A stretch of 64,000 bases of DNA from Epiperipatus broadwayi (lineage: Eukaryota; Onychophora; Udeonychophora; Euonychophora; Peripatidae). Positions 34,185 through 47,253 of this stretch are shown here, in pieces; position 1 is the first letter of the stretch; every line of letters begins with the position of its first letter. The notes under the pieces are model-generated. The model did no database searches, was not told the origin of the DNA, and saw only the letters and a list, made by a program, of their open reading frames with translations. The translations under genes were made by a program, and so were the position numbers. The stretch is from contig JAQFVV010001050.1 in the NCBI GenBank assembly GCA_028023455.1, positions 1-64,000 of the forward strand, in the 5' to 3' direction.

Positions 34185-34930
34185 CATCTAGATTTTGCAG
34201 ATAATGCACTTTTTTTTAAATAATGTTTTAGAACTTCAGAAAATGTTGCAAGACTTATCTGATGAAAGTAAAAAAAGTAGGACTAAAGATAAATGCTAAA
34301 AAGTTAAAATAATGTTCAATGAATTTTCTCAAAAGAAAAATTAATAATGATGAATTAGAAGAAGTTAATAACTTCAAATACTTTAGTCGGATTATTAATA
34401 CAGATAGAAATATAATGGATAAAATTAATCAAAGAATTAAATTTGGATGGAGTACTTGTGGCAGAAATAACTTAATATGAAAAAAAATATGACTATGTGT
34501 TTGAAGAGAAAAGTTTTTAATAAATGTGTTTTATTCACTCTTATTTTGGAAATGGAACTTGGATATACAAAGATATATGTTAGAAGTAACAAGAAGGAAT
34601 CAAAAATTAATTACATTAGTGAAAAACAGACATCACTGACATCATTGAAAGAAATTAAAAAAATGAAGGGGAACTGGGCTAGATATATTTTTAGAAGAGA
34701 TTATAGTAGATAGATAATTAAAATCTTAACCTTGATTCCAAAACATGGTAAAAGTTCTAGAAAGAGACCACATGTGAGAAGGATAGTTGAAATAAAGAAA
34801 GTATGCTGAGATGAGACAGAGAAGAGAGAGTTGACATCAGAAAAATTGAATTAAACTTGCAAAAATCTTCATCCTGCAGTAAATTAATAATGGTTCAAAA
34901 TAATGAGGATGGTGTTGTAATTGTTATTTT
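34185..34930 (+). pseudogene. RTE/CFDP2-type LINE, RT catalytic box to 3' end (3' part)
   Basis: This continues the LINE interrupted at 31347. FADNALFF at 34194 corresponds to the FADD catalytic box, with the second Asp lost. Then come LQKMLQDLSDESKKVGLKIN, NNDELEEVNNFKYF, NTDRNIMDKINQRIKFGWST, then in shifted frames KRKVFNKCVLFTLILEMELG, a SLTSLKEIKKMKGNWARYIF segment and KRPHVRR. The end near 34900 (AATAATGAGGATGGTGTTG) probably is the element's 3' terminus. The 78-codon frame at 34477-34713 is one intact stretch of this relic. Confidence 0.88.
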
Positions 34931-36040
34931 ACTATTGATAATAAAAATATATTTAAAATGAAAAAAAAAATTAAACTTTATTCATATCATCAAAATGATA
35001 TTCTGTCACTAATGCATAAAGCAATGAAATTATATTTACAAAATTTTAATTATAAATATTTAAAAAAAGCTACATGATTATAAATGGATTACTTTTTCAG
35101 CCAATGACAATGTCTTGCTTTATGCTATTACATTTCTCCTGACTTGTATTCCTAAAAAAATATTTCCAAATAAAATCTGAATCTAAACATTATATTGTTA
35201 CTAAAGAAAAACAAATATTTCACAAATATTTTGCAAAAATATTCCTAAATATATATAAACAAACTATGGAAAATATATGATTTTCATTTTAAGATTTGAA
35301 TAAAATGTGAACTCTCACAAGCATACTGACTACTTTGAAAACAAAGGAACTGATAATCATTGATGATTTGCATTCAGTTTTCTATATAATACTAAAATTT
35401 TGAAATTTTGAAATTAATAAATACAAAACTGCACATGAATGCTATAGATACTGCAAGAGATTGAATTTAAACTAAGCAACTGAAGCATCACTATTTGGCA
35501 TAAAATTAATCATTTTTATTAAATAAAAAGTTAATAATTATTTTATTTACTATTTTCTATGCTTCACATTAATATTTTCATTTTTTTCATTTTACACTGC
35601 AATCAAATTTCTGTTTCAAATAAAACTTCAAATAAAATATTTAATAAACCTTTAAATCTTTCTTAAATCTAATAATGAATAATATTTCTATAGTGTAATT
35701 TTCACTATACCCCTCCCATGCAAAGTAGGAACTGGTTTCTATCCAATTTTAACACCTTGTGGAAGGTTGTAATCATAAACATATGACCAAAGACATATGA
35801 AAAAAATTCTATGATCCTCAAAAATTATTAATTTCTTAAATCTACTTTTAAAAATATTAACTTTAATTCCTTTTTAGTTGAATATTAATTTGGAACAAAA
35901 TAGAATCTTAGCTGAAAGCTGTAAAGTTAAATTTAACATGAACTTTAGAATATTATAGATATTCTGAATTGGTTTAAAAAACATATATGATAAAACATAT
36001 TTTTTAGATTAATTTCTACCTCAATTTATATTGCAAGCAT
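34931..36040. other. AT-rich spacer
   Basis: No gene or repeat recognised between two LINE fragments. Confidence 0.5.
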
Positions 36041-36720
36041 TATTGTCTGAAACAGAAATAAATATTAAAAATACTAAAGTAATGTTCAATGAATTTTCTC
36101 AGAAGAAAAAATATAAATTGATGATCATGGATTAGAAGCTAGCACTTATAAATATCTTAATGAGATTGTTAATAAAGATGGAAATGTAATAGATGAAAAT
36201 AATCATAGAGCTAATCTTGGACAGAGTGTTTTTGATTTTAAAAAAATATTAAATGAAAATATGCCTATGTATTTGAAAAGGAATCCTTTTAATAGATATA
36301 TTTTAACAGTTTTTACTTATAGATCTGAGATTTTGATATTTATCAAAAAGCAATACAAAGACTTTAGACTATTTAAGGAAATATGAAGAGGTGTATGTTA
36401 AGAATGACAATAAGGAATTGAAAATAAAATATATTCTATGTGAGAGAACAAATAGGTATCATTTGAAAAATTAAGAAATAGAAATAGAGTTGGGATGGAA
36501 ATCTTGCTAGAAGGATTATAATAGACAGGCATTTAAAACTCTAAACTGGATCCCAAGAGATTGTAAAAGACTTATAAATTTCCTATATGTGATATGGATG
36601 AATGGTATAAAAAATGTGTTGACATGATATGTAAAAAAGAGGTTATGTATTGGACAAATTGAATTAAACTTAGAGAAACCTTCATCTTGCAGTAGGTGGG
36701 TTGTGGTTTAAAATGATAAT
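36040..36720 (+). pseudogene. LINE 3' fragment, second copy of the RTE/CFDP2 family
   Basis: Frames read NTKVMFNEFSQKKK, then a diverged counterpart of the NTDGN motif (IVNKDGNVIDENNHR), KRNPFNRYILT, YEEVYVKNDNKELK, LGWKSC and TLNWIPRDCKR, ending LNLEKPSSCSRWVVV and a GATAATAATGATG stretch. The content matches 34185-34930 and 25920-26265. Frameshifts are numerous. 5' truncation is typical of LINE insertions. Confidence 0.8.
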
Positions 36721-38837
36721 AATGATGCTGCATGCTAAATTTTCTATCTAAAAGCAGATTAGGATAACTAAATAATATAATACTATTATAAAACTTGATC
36801 ATTGATGGTAGTAGTTTGCTTTTAACAAAATTTATTTCATCATTTCAAAACTAAAATTACATTATAATATAAATAAGTTTTTTTATATTATTAGAATACA
36901 ATAAAATAAAATTAAAAGACTGGATCTAAATCACTCAAGATTTCTAAATGATCATCTTTCCAAATAAAGCCTAACTTTGATTAACTTTGTTTGGTATTTT
37001 TAATATTTTATATTTAAACTAGTGTAGAAATTATTCAATGCAATAAAATATTTCTAGACATACTAATATAAAAGTTAAAAGAACTGACATTGATATATGT
37101 TAAAGATAAATTGTATAAGATTAGATGAAAAAAGAATATATTCTTTTGAAAATGGAAAATGAGTCACTTCATTTATTAGAACTTGATTATAATTACTGAG
37201 ATTAAAAAAAAGTGGATTCATTATTCAAATGATAACTGTTAACTATGACTAAATGTCAACTCTTGGTCATTATATTATGTTTCCTTACTTATTCGGTCTA
37301 TCTTGTAAAAGAATATTATATATATATATTTATATATTGAAAAATAATATTAGAGAAATTAAGTAAATTATTATTTGCTTGGTAAAGTTGCTTAAACTAT
37401 AATCACTTTGAGATTTTATAGATTATATTTCATAGCTAGAAAAAGTTTTTGGTTCTATTTTTTATTGACTTTTTTATTTGTTTAATATTATTAATATCTA
37501 CACTAGACAGTTATCAACAATTAACCATCATTTCATACAGTATAAAAGAAAGCATTTATAAACTGTTCCTATATACTATATTGAACAGTAGATAGAAATC
37601 CATTCACATGATCACCAATATCAATTTGAAAATACTTAATGTAATTATAATGATAGTTTTATAAACATATTCTATACTTAAAATCACAATTTTGTACAAA
37701 AGTGTAGAGTTAAAGTGGAGAAATACATGTTGGGCTACTAAAGTATAAAAATGATCCCATTAAATGAAAATTGCTATATAGTGCATTCAACTTTTCTCTT
37801 TGAAATATCAGTGTAATAGGAAGTATATTTAAATGTTAACTATTCAAAGTATATTTTAATTTCCACTAAAGATTGATTTTTAAATTTCAAAACATTTTAT
37901 ATTTTTGGTAGAGCCTTCCAGCTTACCCAGAGGTTATTACAGATTTACCTAGAAGTATAACAGTAAGGCTACCTACCCAGTCTTTGGAAAAGATTGTTTA
38001 AATTAACTGAAATGAAATAATCATTTCAGATTTAAGGCTTCAATAAAAGAGATTCTGAGCCAAAAAAAACTGCTTCTAAATTAAAATCTTTGTAAAATTT
38101 ATAAACATAATTTTTTTTCTTAGAGTATTTCAATAGTTTGTCTTTTATATCTTTTACTTTACAGACTTATAACTAAAAAAATATTACTCATTTTTTTAAA
38201 AAAAATATGTTTCTCTTTATATTTAGAGCTATTAATAAAGCTGTAGTTTTAATAATAAATGATATTTTTAAAAAGCCCACTTTTATAAATAATAGTCCTA
38301 AAAAGTAGTCTAATAGTTCATGTTTCGAAAATGTTTAGTACTGCTAATATATAAAATATACAATTGGTCTGATTATATAAAGAAGTCTGAAAAGATGGCA
38401 TCATAAATTCAAAAGTCGGCATCGTAGGCGGGTCTTGCGTATCAATTGCACAGCTATCTATAAGTATAGCATGTTTATTAAATAGCCTCTTGTTGCTATA
38501 CTAAGTAGTAAATAATCTGTATTTTATAAAATATATTCCCTGCACTGAAATATCATTATCGCAATGACTTAAAATAATTTTTAAAGCTTAAATCTGAGAT
38601 TTCCAAAAAAAAAAAAATTCATTTTTTAAAATAAAATAATAGAATGTATATTATGAATTTTCAAAGAAAACAAAAAGACAAAATTGAATTGGATGATTAG
38701 AATATTTTGGACTACTTCAAAACATATTACTAAGTTTGTTTAAAAATTTAAAGAATGATATTTTTATTTTATTTTTAGATTTGATTGTGTCCATTCCTAT
38801 TAAGAACAATTTTAAAAGTTTATAGTAATGATTACAG
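36721..38837. other. AT-rich spacer with a small GC-richer island
   Basis: No gene. At about 38412-38450 a short stretch with AAGTCGGCATCGTAGGCGGG and CTTGCGTATC stands out from the AT-rich surroundings; I see no structure or match for it. Confidence 0.45.
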
Positions 38838-39160
38838 AGAAAAAAACAGATGTGTTTAAAATAATAAACCAGCATGTACTGATAAACTATCAACCAGCAA
38901 GAAAATATAAGAATATTGGGCAGAGAAGAAAACTTAAAAAAGAATATTTAACGAAACTGTTCACGTGACAATGAAAAAATAACCCTATAAGTCACACTAG
39001 TGTGATAATCCATAATGTTTAAAAACTAATCATTAAACTTATCCTTTAAAAATGGAAAAATCAAGAGAACCCTCATAGATAAGTATTTAAAATTTCTATT
39101 GACTATTGTCTTTCATAAAATAGCCAAGTTATTTAGAGCAACTTCTTAAATTCGACAACA
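38838..39160 (+). pseudogene. Second Penelope-like 3' end with tRNA-like tail
   Basis: GATGTGTTTAAAATAATAAACCA, AAGAATATTGGGCAGAGAAG, CTATAAGTCACACTAGTGTG and AAGAGAACCCTCATAGATAA parallel, in the same order and spacing, the end of the PLE at about 10190-10430. It then continues into AATAGCCAAGTTATTTAGAG, the counterpart of the tRNA-like ATAGCTCAGTTGATTAGAG at 10452. Only the last part of the nuclease domain and the 3' end survive. Confidence 0.7.
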
Positions 39161-41036
39161 AAAGATTAAAATAAAACTATACGAAATGATATTATATACT
39201 AACATATATTATATTACTAAAAATTGAAAATATTGGAAAAATTTAAATAAAGCTAGAATTTTTCTAAAAAAAAACATTTAACAATTAAAACTAAATGATA
39301 GAAATATCACATTTTGTTTTTGTTGTGCTAAACGTTCTCAGATTAAATGTAGATCTAAATCATTATGCAATTGAATAAAATAGTAATAATTTCTTATCTG
39401 TTAATAATGAAATATACTTTCAGTATATGTGAAAACTAGAATAGTTACTAAATTTTAAAGGTGATGTTTTTAATATAATTTTATTTATTTTTTTAATAAA
39501 ATAAAAACTTTGAATTGCCTTTTTGTTTTTAATTTTATAATTTTCAAAAATTATAAAATTTTGTATTTAAAGCTTCAGGAAAGTTTAATGAAGGTTTAAT
39601 CTATAGAATTAAATCATATATTAGCAAACTTCTGCAATAATATATACATATGTTACTCTGCTTATATGTGTTAAACAAAGGTTTTTGTTAAAGATATAAG
39701 TACTACTTTTGAATTTTTCTGTGTATATTACAGTTATTATAATTATTGTTGTTGAAGATAAGGATATTTCACTGGATCTCTCCTACCATTGCCTGATAGT
39801 ATTAATGCACCAATATATCCTGAATGTGCATTTATTATTAACAATATTTCTCATTTTGCATAAAAACTTAATATATATTTAAGTTTTAACTGCACAAAAA
39901 TGCAATATTTTATTATGTAGCTCTAATTTGTTTTTTGTTTGTTTTTGTTTTTTTAATTAAAAAATAAAACACTATAAAGTATATATAATAAGAAATTTAC
40001 TTCTGAAGAACAAGTTTTAATATAGCCAAAGTACAAGAGAGATATAATTAATTGTATATAAGTTCAATTAAACAAAAAATTATGTAAAATATAAAGGTAA
40101 TTAAAAAACAGAGGAGATTTGGGTATATGTAGTCTAAGAAATTATTTAACTAGCAAGATCCAAATGTCATGTTTCAACAACATTTTTATATCATGTGATC
40201 ACCATTTCCTATACTTGCACTACTGCATAGTGAGTTTTGCCTGTTTTAACGATTTTTTATAGTGTAGGAATTTGATAATATATATATATTTGTGTATGTT
40301 AAACCTATTTTAACTTTTTTTAACATTATATTTTTAGTAAAATAAAAAAAATCAACATAATATTTCTATGATGCAGCAAGTATAAAGCATTAAAATGTTT
40401 AACATAATTGCCACAGCAGTATCTTAGAGGAAGTATGTGAATGTGTCCCCATAAGTGGAACATATCTTCTATATATTTCTTGCATAGGACAGAAGTAAGT
40501 TCAAAATTAAATTTAAATCTACAATTAAGGCCAAATTTACAAGAGCATTATCTTCAAGAAGTTTGAATAAGATTTTTATGTGTAGTAACAGAATGATGAT
40601 TACTAAGTTTTTGTATAATAATAATTTAATTTTAGGAAAATAAATCATATTTTAAAAGTTGTTGTATAAGAGAATAAATAAATCTAATATGCATTTCAAA
40701 GAAAATTAATTCCAACCACATAAAAATTCAAAAACGTGTAATGAGAAATCTTTGCAAATTAAAACAGACTTTTTTAATATTTCATTTTAACACATTAATG
40801 TTAGTGGTAACATCATATGTTTAAATTTTTAGATTCATAACACTCCATAGGAGTGGTTTTACTAATATAATTTCCTATCAACAATGCAAAATATGAGTCA
40901 TTATCTCATCTATTATTATTTTTTACCTTCAAAACAGAATCTAACTCTAATGATTTAAATCACACTATAGATGATAGTTTTCAACTTTGGGAATATTGTT
41001 ACAGAATATTTGAATTATAATTTTTAACCATTATTA
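39161..41036. other. AT-rich spacer with a small foldback
   Basis: At 40190-40285 CATGTGATCACCATTTCCTA and ATAGTGTAGGAATTTGATAA are inverted relatives of each other. The part GAGTTTTGCCTGTTTTAACG resembles the terminal repeat of the 27.2-kb element (GAGTTTTGCTCTGTTTATTA). No coding sequence. Confidence 0.45.
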
Positions 41037-41660
41037 TCCACTGCAAAATGAAGATCTCTTCAACTTTAATCCAATTATCTACCTCTAACCTCTCTTTACC
41101 ACATTAAAGGAACAAACTTCTTTATTCCATTTATTCATCTCACTTATTATCTTTTTCTAGATATATTTCAATCTTTTGTAATCTAATTTATAGCAATATG
41201 TCCATCCCACATCTACTTTAATTTCTTAATTGTTTCAATAATATCAGAAATACATGTTACTTCTTTTATTTTCAATCCCTTCTTGTTATTCCTAACCTAC
41301 ATCTCTCCATATTTTATTGAACCAACTAACATCTCTATATTGTTCTTCTATTAAATGCCTACATCTTAGATCCAAAACACATTTAATCAATACCTTCTTC
41401 TTCAAACATATATACATATTTCCTTTCAGTATTAGATTATTTCTATCAAAAGCACTCCATACAAGTTTAATGTGATTACTTTCATCCTTTATGTTCCCAT
41501 CTGTATTAATAATCTGATCTTTTAGTGCTAACTTCTTTTAATTCATCATTATCAATCTTTACTTTCTTCTTTGGAAAAATTACATTGAACATTATGTTAA
41601 TCTTTTCAATATTTACTTTGAATAAACTTAATTTTTTTAGCTTCTAATTAATTTCCATTA
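41037..41660 (-). pseudogene. LINE 3' fragment, RTE/CFDP2 family, minus strand
   Basis: Read on the minus strand: FKVNIEKINIMFNV and KKKVKIDNDELKEVS near 41640-41540, then FEEEGIDCVLDLRCRHLIEE (about 41400-41340), GDVSWFNKIW-like sequence, VGLGITRRD and a tail with RCGMDILL and LEKDNK. Order and content mirror the + strand fragments at 34.2-34.9 and 36.0-36.7 kb. It is frameshifted and 5'-truncated. Confidence 0.75.
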
Positions 41661-44219
41661 ATTGGCTCATAATCAATGTAACTAGCCATCCAATATTGGA
41701 TGTGTAAATGGATATTTAATTATTTTAAGCTAGAAATTAAAATAAGAATGGAAAGCTGCTTAATTCCTCATTACTCAGCAGTTGACAAACTAAATGAGTA
41801 ATGTCTTCATGTGTTCTGTAGTGAGCTATTAAAAAATTTATTTACCATTTATAACTTTATCATATATGAATAAGCAAAGACATTTCAGTACCCATAAGTA
41901 CTCATTTCTTTGAAATAAAACGACAATATTTGATTGTTGTTCTGATATTTAAAATCAATTTAAAAATAATATAATATATGATGTGAATAAAGTGAAGTGT
42001 GGAGTCATTTCTATGTAAATAAGCTAGAAATATGATTGGCAATGATGTCATTAGGGAAACTATCACTTATTACTGACAGTCCCAAGGGTAAATCATTTTT
42101 ATTCCAGTATTCAATAATAGCCTTCTTGTATTGAGTTCAGTTAGAAATAAAAGGTAAGTTCTTTTTTATTTTTAATCCAAGGTGTTATTAATTTTAAATC
42201 CAGATAATTATTTTTACAAGCACCAAGCAGAAGATTAATAACATCTTTTAAGATCCTGTGAATGTTAGATTAAATATTTTTATTTATTTATTGCATCATA
42301 ATAAATCCATGAAAATATGTGATCTAATATATATATAGTTTGGCTCACATGGATCATTGTTTATAGAATGATGTAATGAGAATAATTAAGTGTATTTTTA
42401 GTCATGTGATTTTCAAATTTATATGTGTCAGATACACATTTTATTTTCTGAAGTTTGCTTATTTTGATTATTATTCTGGTTCTAATTTTTATAATTTTCA
42501 ATAATCTTTCTAATATATGTATATAAAACAATCTGCCTCAATACAAAGAGATTCAAATGAGATTTTTTTTTACTGTTGTTCTTAAATAATAATACTCTCT
42601 TTTCTTTTTTTTTTTTAGGTAATGATAGTCTACTATATATCTCTTAATGCAATTTATATGCTAATCATTACTTGACTAATTTATTAAATTATTAAAAAAC
42701 ATATCAATAAAATAAAAAAGAGGCAAAAATTAAAGAGGACAAAGTTGTTTGCTAAATATGGATGTACTTGGATACACTTATAAAATTTCATTACATATAT
42801 GCGTATATATATGTTCAAAAATATAGATATTAATAACCGATTGCCGACATATATAAAAATAAAATTTTTAACTGTTCAATACCAGTAATTATTCTGTAAA
42901 ACACGATGTTACAAAAAAAAAAAGAACAACTTGTACAATTGTTTAAATTTCCGCTTCATCTTTAACTAATTTCTTAAACCAACTTAATAAAACATCTGAT
43001 GACATTATAGTATTATTAATAAACACGTCACTTGTTACGTAGTCTCGTTTAAAACGAGATTTTTTTAAATTTACATTTTAGCAGACTGTCGTCTAAAGGA
43101 GTGTTCGTATATCTATCTGTATATGTGTATAAAGATATAATAACTTTTTTAATGATATGATTTATTATTCAAATGATATTTATATTTTCTATTTAAAAAG
43201 AATAAATCGATAAATAAATAATAACATGTATCGTTGTTAGAAAACTGCTTTAATCTGATGTATTTTTTATTTTATTTTATTTTTTGGAAATAGATGGCAT
43301 TTTTGAAAAGAAACGGATCATTTCATATGTGTAATATAATTAACAATTACGTTTTGCTTAAAGTGTATACTACCCCATCCCTCTTTTTCTATTCTAAAAT
43401 TATTTTGCTAAAAATTAAAACTATACTCATTTATATACATGACACAAGGTTGATAAAATACATTACTTTATAATTTTTAACTTCTTATCTAAAATTTTTC
43501 ATTTAATGCAAATGTTATTTGTTTTATTGGGATAGCAGCCATTTTGAATCTAATCTAGTTTTGATCTCCTACTTAAAAAAATTATCAAGATATCAGATTT
43601 TATAAATTTATCAGAAAATATTTTGTTTTGTTTGTCAAAATAAAAAGAACATAATCAAAATAAATTGTATATAATTATAAAATAACTTTTTTAATCTCAC
43701 CTATTATATTGAGTGTGTGTCTATATAATAAGAACTATTAATTAACAATTAAGAGTTTTTAAAATGTTTGTTAAAATTAAAATATTTTTTTTGTTTCTAC
43801 AATTTAGATTTAAACATTACTTAATATTTTATAAAATAAAATGCTATTAATTTGGTTAAAATTGAATTTAAACCGGAAAAAAACATGGAATGAATTTATA
43901 CAAACGTTTTTAAATACCTGATAACAGTGTCCAATGCTAAAAAAGTTTTAGTAGTCAATCACTTCCTGCCCTTCTAGAATAAAAGCTTGCACGTACACCT
44001 TCACATAATAAAATAATCTTAGGATTCAATATTTTTATCCATTTCAAAATGCATAATCAAAAATTTTTTTATTATTAAAAATTGGTTAGTTTATAATCAA
44101 GCATTAAAAATAGTCATAGTTTTATTTACAATTGATTGCTAATATGTATATCACATTCCAACGAGATTTTTTCAAAATTTGTATATATTTTTCTTGATGA
44201 TATTTTATGCTGTGCTCCT
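41661..44219. other. AT-rich spacer, no gene seen
   Basis: A small perfect hairpin, CTCGTTTTAAACGAG-like, lies at about 43044-43062. No coding frame. Confidence 0.45.
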
Positions 44220-44220
44220 A

Positions 44221-44285
44221 AATGTGAGATGCTAGAATAATTTGTTATGAAAATGGCAAGCAATTGCAAAATACTACTGACATAT
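44221..44285 (+). repeat. Dispersed repeat, ATGGCAAGCAATTGC family, copy 1
   Basis: GAGATGCTAGAATAATTTGT and GAAAATGGCAAGCAATTGCA match AAGATGCTAGAATAAATTGT and AGAATGGCAAGTAATGGCAA at about 60965-61010, in the same orientation. Family unknown. Confidence 0.5.
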
Positions 44286-45583
44286 CAAAACTTATCACTT
44301 AGCACTTCAACTTACTTTCAGCAGAAAAAGTAGCATAACTACATATATAAATATGATATCTAAAATCTAAATCACAATCATTTAATTTGCTATTAATTAC
44401 TATTCAATTTTCTGAGAGATCTTTTTCTTTTATCTAATTTATAAAGTAATGATTTTATACATATAATCTTAAACAATCTTCATATAATCCACTACACAGG
44501 AAAAGGCATTAATTATCAGATTTGCCAAGTTGTGAGAATCTTTTGCTGAATAAGAGTAACTTTCATTTTTAGTCCAATATTGAATTCGTCATTGGATTGG
44601 CAATGAGACATCTACCTATAAAAAAAATCTTATACCTCATGAATCTCTGGTTGTAAACTTGAGGAATATTTACATTACCCATTATGTAAAGAAATCTTTC
44701 ATTTATATATTGTGTATTGGAGAGTGAGTTTATCTAAATCTAATTTTATTCAAATGAATTTTGATCCCCGATTTTTACTATTCACTAATAGGTATTTTTT
44801 CGTTTCAAAAGCATCTTTAAGCTGTTCCATATATTATTATTTTTATTAAGACAACTTTTTAAATGCGATTACCTGCTGTGTTTTCATTCTTAAAATTTTA
44901 ATCTCATCTAGAATTTTTATGTTCAATATGAGTTCACATCCATCTCTACTATCTATTCCATACTTCTCAATGTCTATTTTTAGCTTGAGGATAAAACAGA
45001 GATAGAAAACCATCACACCCCAATAGATGTCAAACCTAGTGAGTAATATCTTCTGTTTTACTACTTCTCTACTAGGAGTTGTTACCTCTTTCTGCAATTG
45101 GCTATTTAAAGGCCATTTATTCTTTTATCTCTTAATAGTACACTTCAGAATACTTGCAATTGCAGTAATATTTAAGCAGAATCTGAATGGATTGTTTCTT
45201 ATGATTTTCCTGCATCTATTTAATCAATATGCAATATTCTACAATTGCTAAAAGACAATACTCTACTGTTATATATTACCAAATTCTATCAATTAATAAA
45301 TGAACTACCCTATATCTACTATGTTCAATAACTTTTTACAGTATAAAAATGTCCATCTCCAATACTTTCATCATTTTATGTAAATATCTAAAACTTCAAT
45401 AGCAGAAAGATCGTATTCAAATCAGACTACAAAAACTTATTGAACAAGGTAGCTAGAAGACAATTCAGTTATTAGTTAAAAGTACTTGATAATTATGGGA
45501 TGATTTTATATATATATATGCTTGAGGCTACAGCCTTAACGAATATTATTTACATAATCAATGTGCGTTTAAATAAATTTATA
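44286..45583. other. AT-rich spacer with overlapping accidental frames
   Basis: Frames at 44846-45097 (minus) and 45027-45251 (plus) overlap. Neither resembles a known family, and I give no gene call. Confidence 0.4.
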
Positions 45584-45591
45584 TATATATA

Positions 45592-45890
45592 TTACACTTT
45601 GACTTACAAATATTAAACTTTCGCACTCACAATATAAACTTTCTTAATCTGGAATAATTACCTATTACGGTATTTTCTGAAAAGCCGGTTTTTGCATTTA
45701 TTACTTAAAAAATAGTTGTAGAGAAGGCCTCTATGATTAAGTAATATATATTATACTTTGACTTACAAATATCATACTTTTGCACTCACATATAAACTTT
45801 CTTAATCTGGATTAAGTATATCACCTATTACGATATTTTCTGAAAAGCAGGTTTTAGCATTTATTATTTTAAAAAGAGCTCAATACTGCT
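45592..45890. repeat. Tandem duplication, 159-bp period
   Basis: TTACACTTTGACTTACAAAT at 45592 recurs as TTATACTTTGACTTACAAAT at 45751. Both are followed by GCACTCACA, AACTTTCTTAATCTGG, ACCTATTACG, TATTTTCTGAAAAGC and GCATTTATTA. Two units, diverged by several substitutions and short indels. Confidence 0.8.
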
Positions 45891-46180
45891 TCTCACCAAC
45901 TTTTAAAAAAAATTATAAAAGCAATTGGTACCCAAGATTAATTATAACGCACTGATTAATATATATTATAAAATGAAAACATCGTATTTGGCTATTAATT
46001 TTATTTTCTTATTTCTAATACTATTACAAATATCTACAATTTTAGTTACTTTATGTAAGTATCATTTTATTTTCTTAACGGTTTCTAGATCAAAACTACA
46101 AACAATTGTTCGGGTTGTTTTTTTTGTTTTTTGTTTTTGTAAACTTCTGATTAAGTCTTTTTAACTTAAATTATTTTAAT

Positions 46181-46285
46181 TACACAAAAACATTTTGCTT
46201 CTATATAAACCCAATTCAATATCTTTTGGCAAATACACAAAAACATTTTGCTTCTATATAAACCAATTCAATATCTTTTGGCAAA
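46181..46285. repeat. Tandem duplication, 53-bp period
   Basis: TACACAAAAACATTTTGCTT through ATCTTTTGGCAAA occurs twice back to back, 46181-46233 and 46234-46285, differing by one C. Near identity indicates a very recent duplication. Confidence 0.9.
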
Positions 46286-47253
46286 TACTAAAATAATTGT
46301 CTAGATGACAACAAGCAAATATGTTATTCTACAATGAAATCTAGTTATCAAATGCTGATCTTTTAGAAACAATATTACTAGCCAGAGCTGTACTGAACAA
46401 TATCTGATCTACATTTGGAACAGTGCAGCGAACTTTCTTCTCCAACTGAGATCACATCACTAAATATAAAATCATTTACTTATAAGTTGTCAAATGTTCT
46501 TTTTTTTTTTCAAAATCAAAAAAATAAGTCAGAAGTTATAGTACAATTTTTAAAAACTTTTTAAAAATAAACTTTATAATTCAATAATTTTCTTATAAGA
46601 ATGTTGTTTGTTTTAACATTTTATTACAAACCAATTTCTCTTGTCTCTCTTTGTGTTCTCTTCCTCCCGTTGTCTTCTTTTTTTTTTTTCACTATATACA
46701 TATTTAAAATGTCCACTTCATACAATTTTTAAATATCTGAAAAATATATCGATATGGGGGGGGGGGGAGCTGAGGTTGAATTATTCCACATGATTATGTT
46801 TAAATTAAAAAATTCTGATGTATATGTTAACCTTTATATGAGGTTTAATGTTTATATCTGAATAGGTACAATCTCTAGATTAATAAATAATTTAATAATT
46901 ATTATTAATTATTTATCTAAAATGGTTGGTGTTAATTTTGTAAGTGCAGAACGTTTGTCACTTGATTGCATATTGTATTCTGAAAATATATCCAATTAGT
47001 GAATAATACAGCCAAGTAAAATTATAGGGTTATAGTAGCATATCCTGCCATTTCTTTTAATAATTTCTTTAATCATCACAACACTTAGAATTAAATCATA
47101 GACTTTAATTACCATTTTCATCATTATGACTCATAATACATGTGTGGCTTTTAAAAGGAATAAAAACTTTACAAAGATGACAAATGAAAAATATTTTTTT
47201 TAAAGTTGCCATTTTTTTTCAGAATTCCAAGAGAATATCTAAATTTACTTTTT

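Noticed and set aside
43040-43065. Rho-independent terminator-like hairpin followed by T run
   Set aside because: The hairpin CTCGTTTTAAACGAG with a T run is a chance resemblance in AT-rich animal DNA; no gene is nearby.
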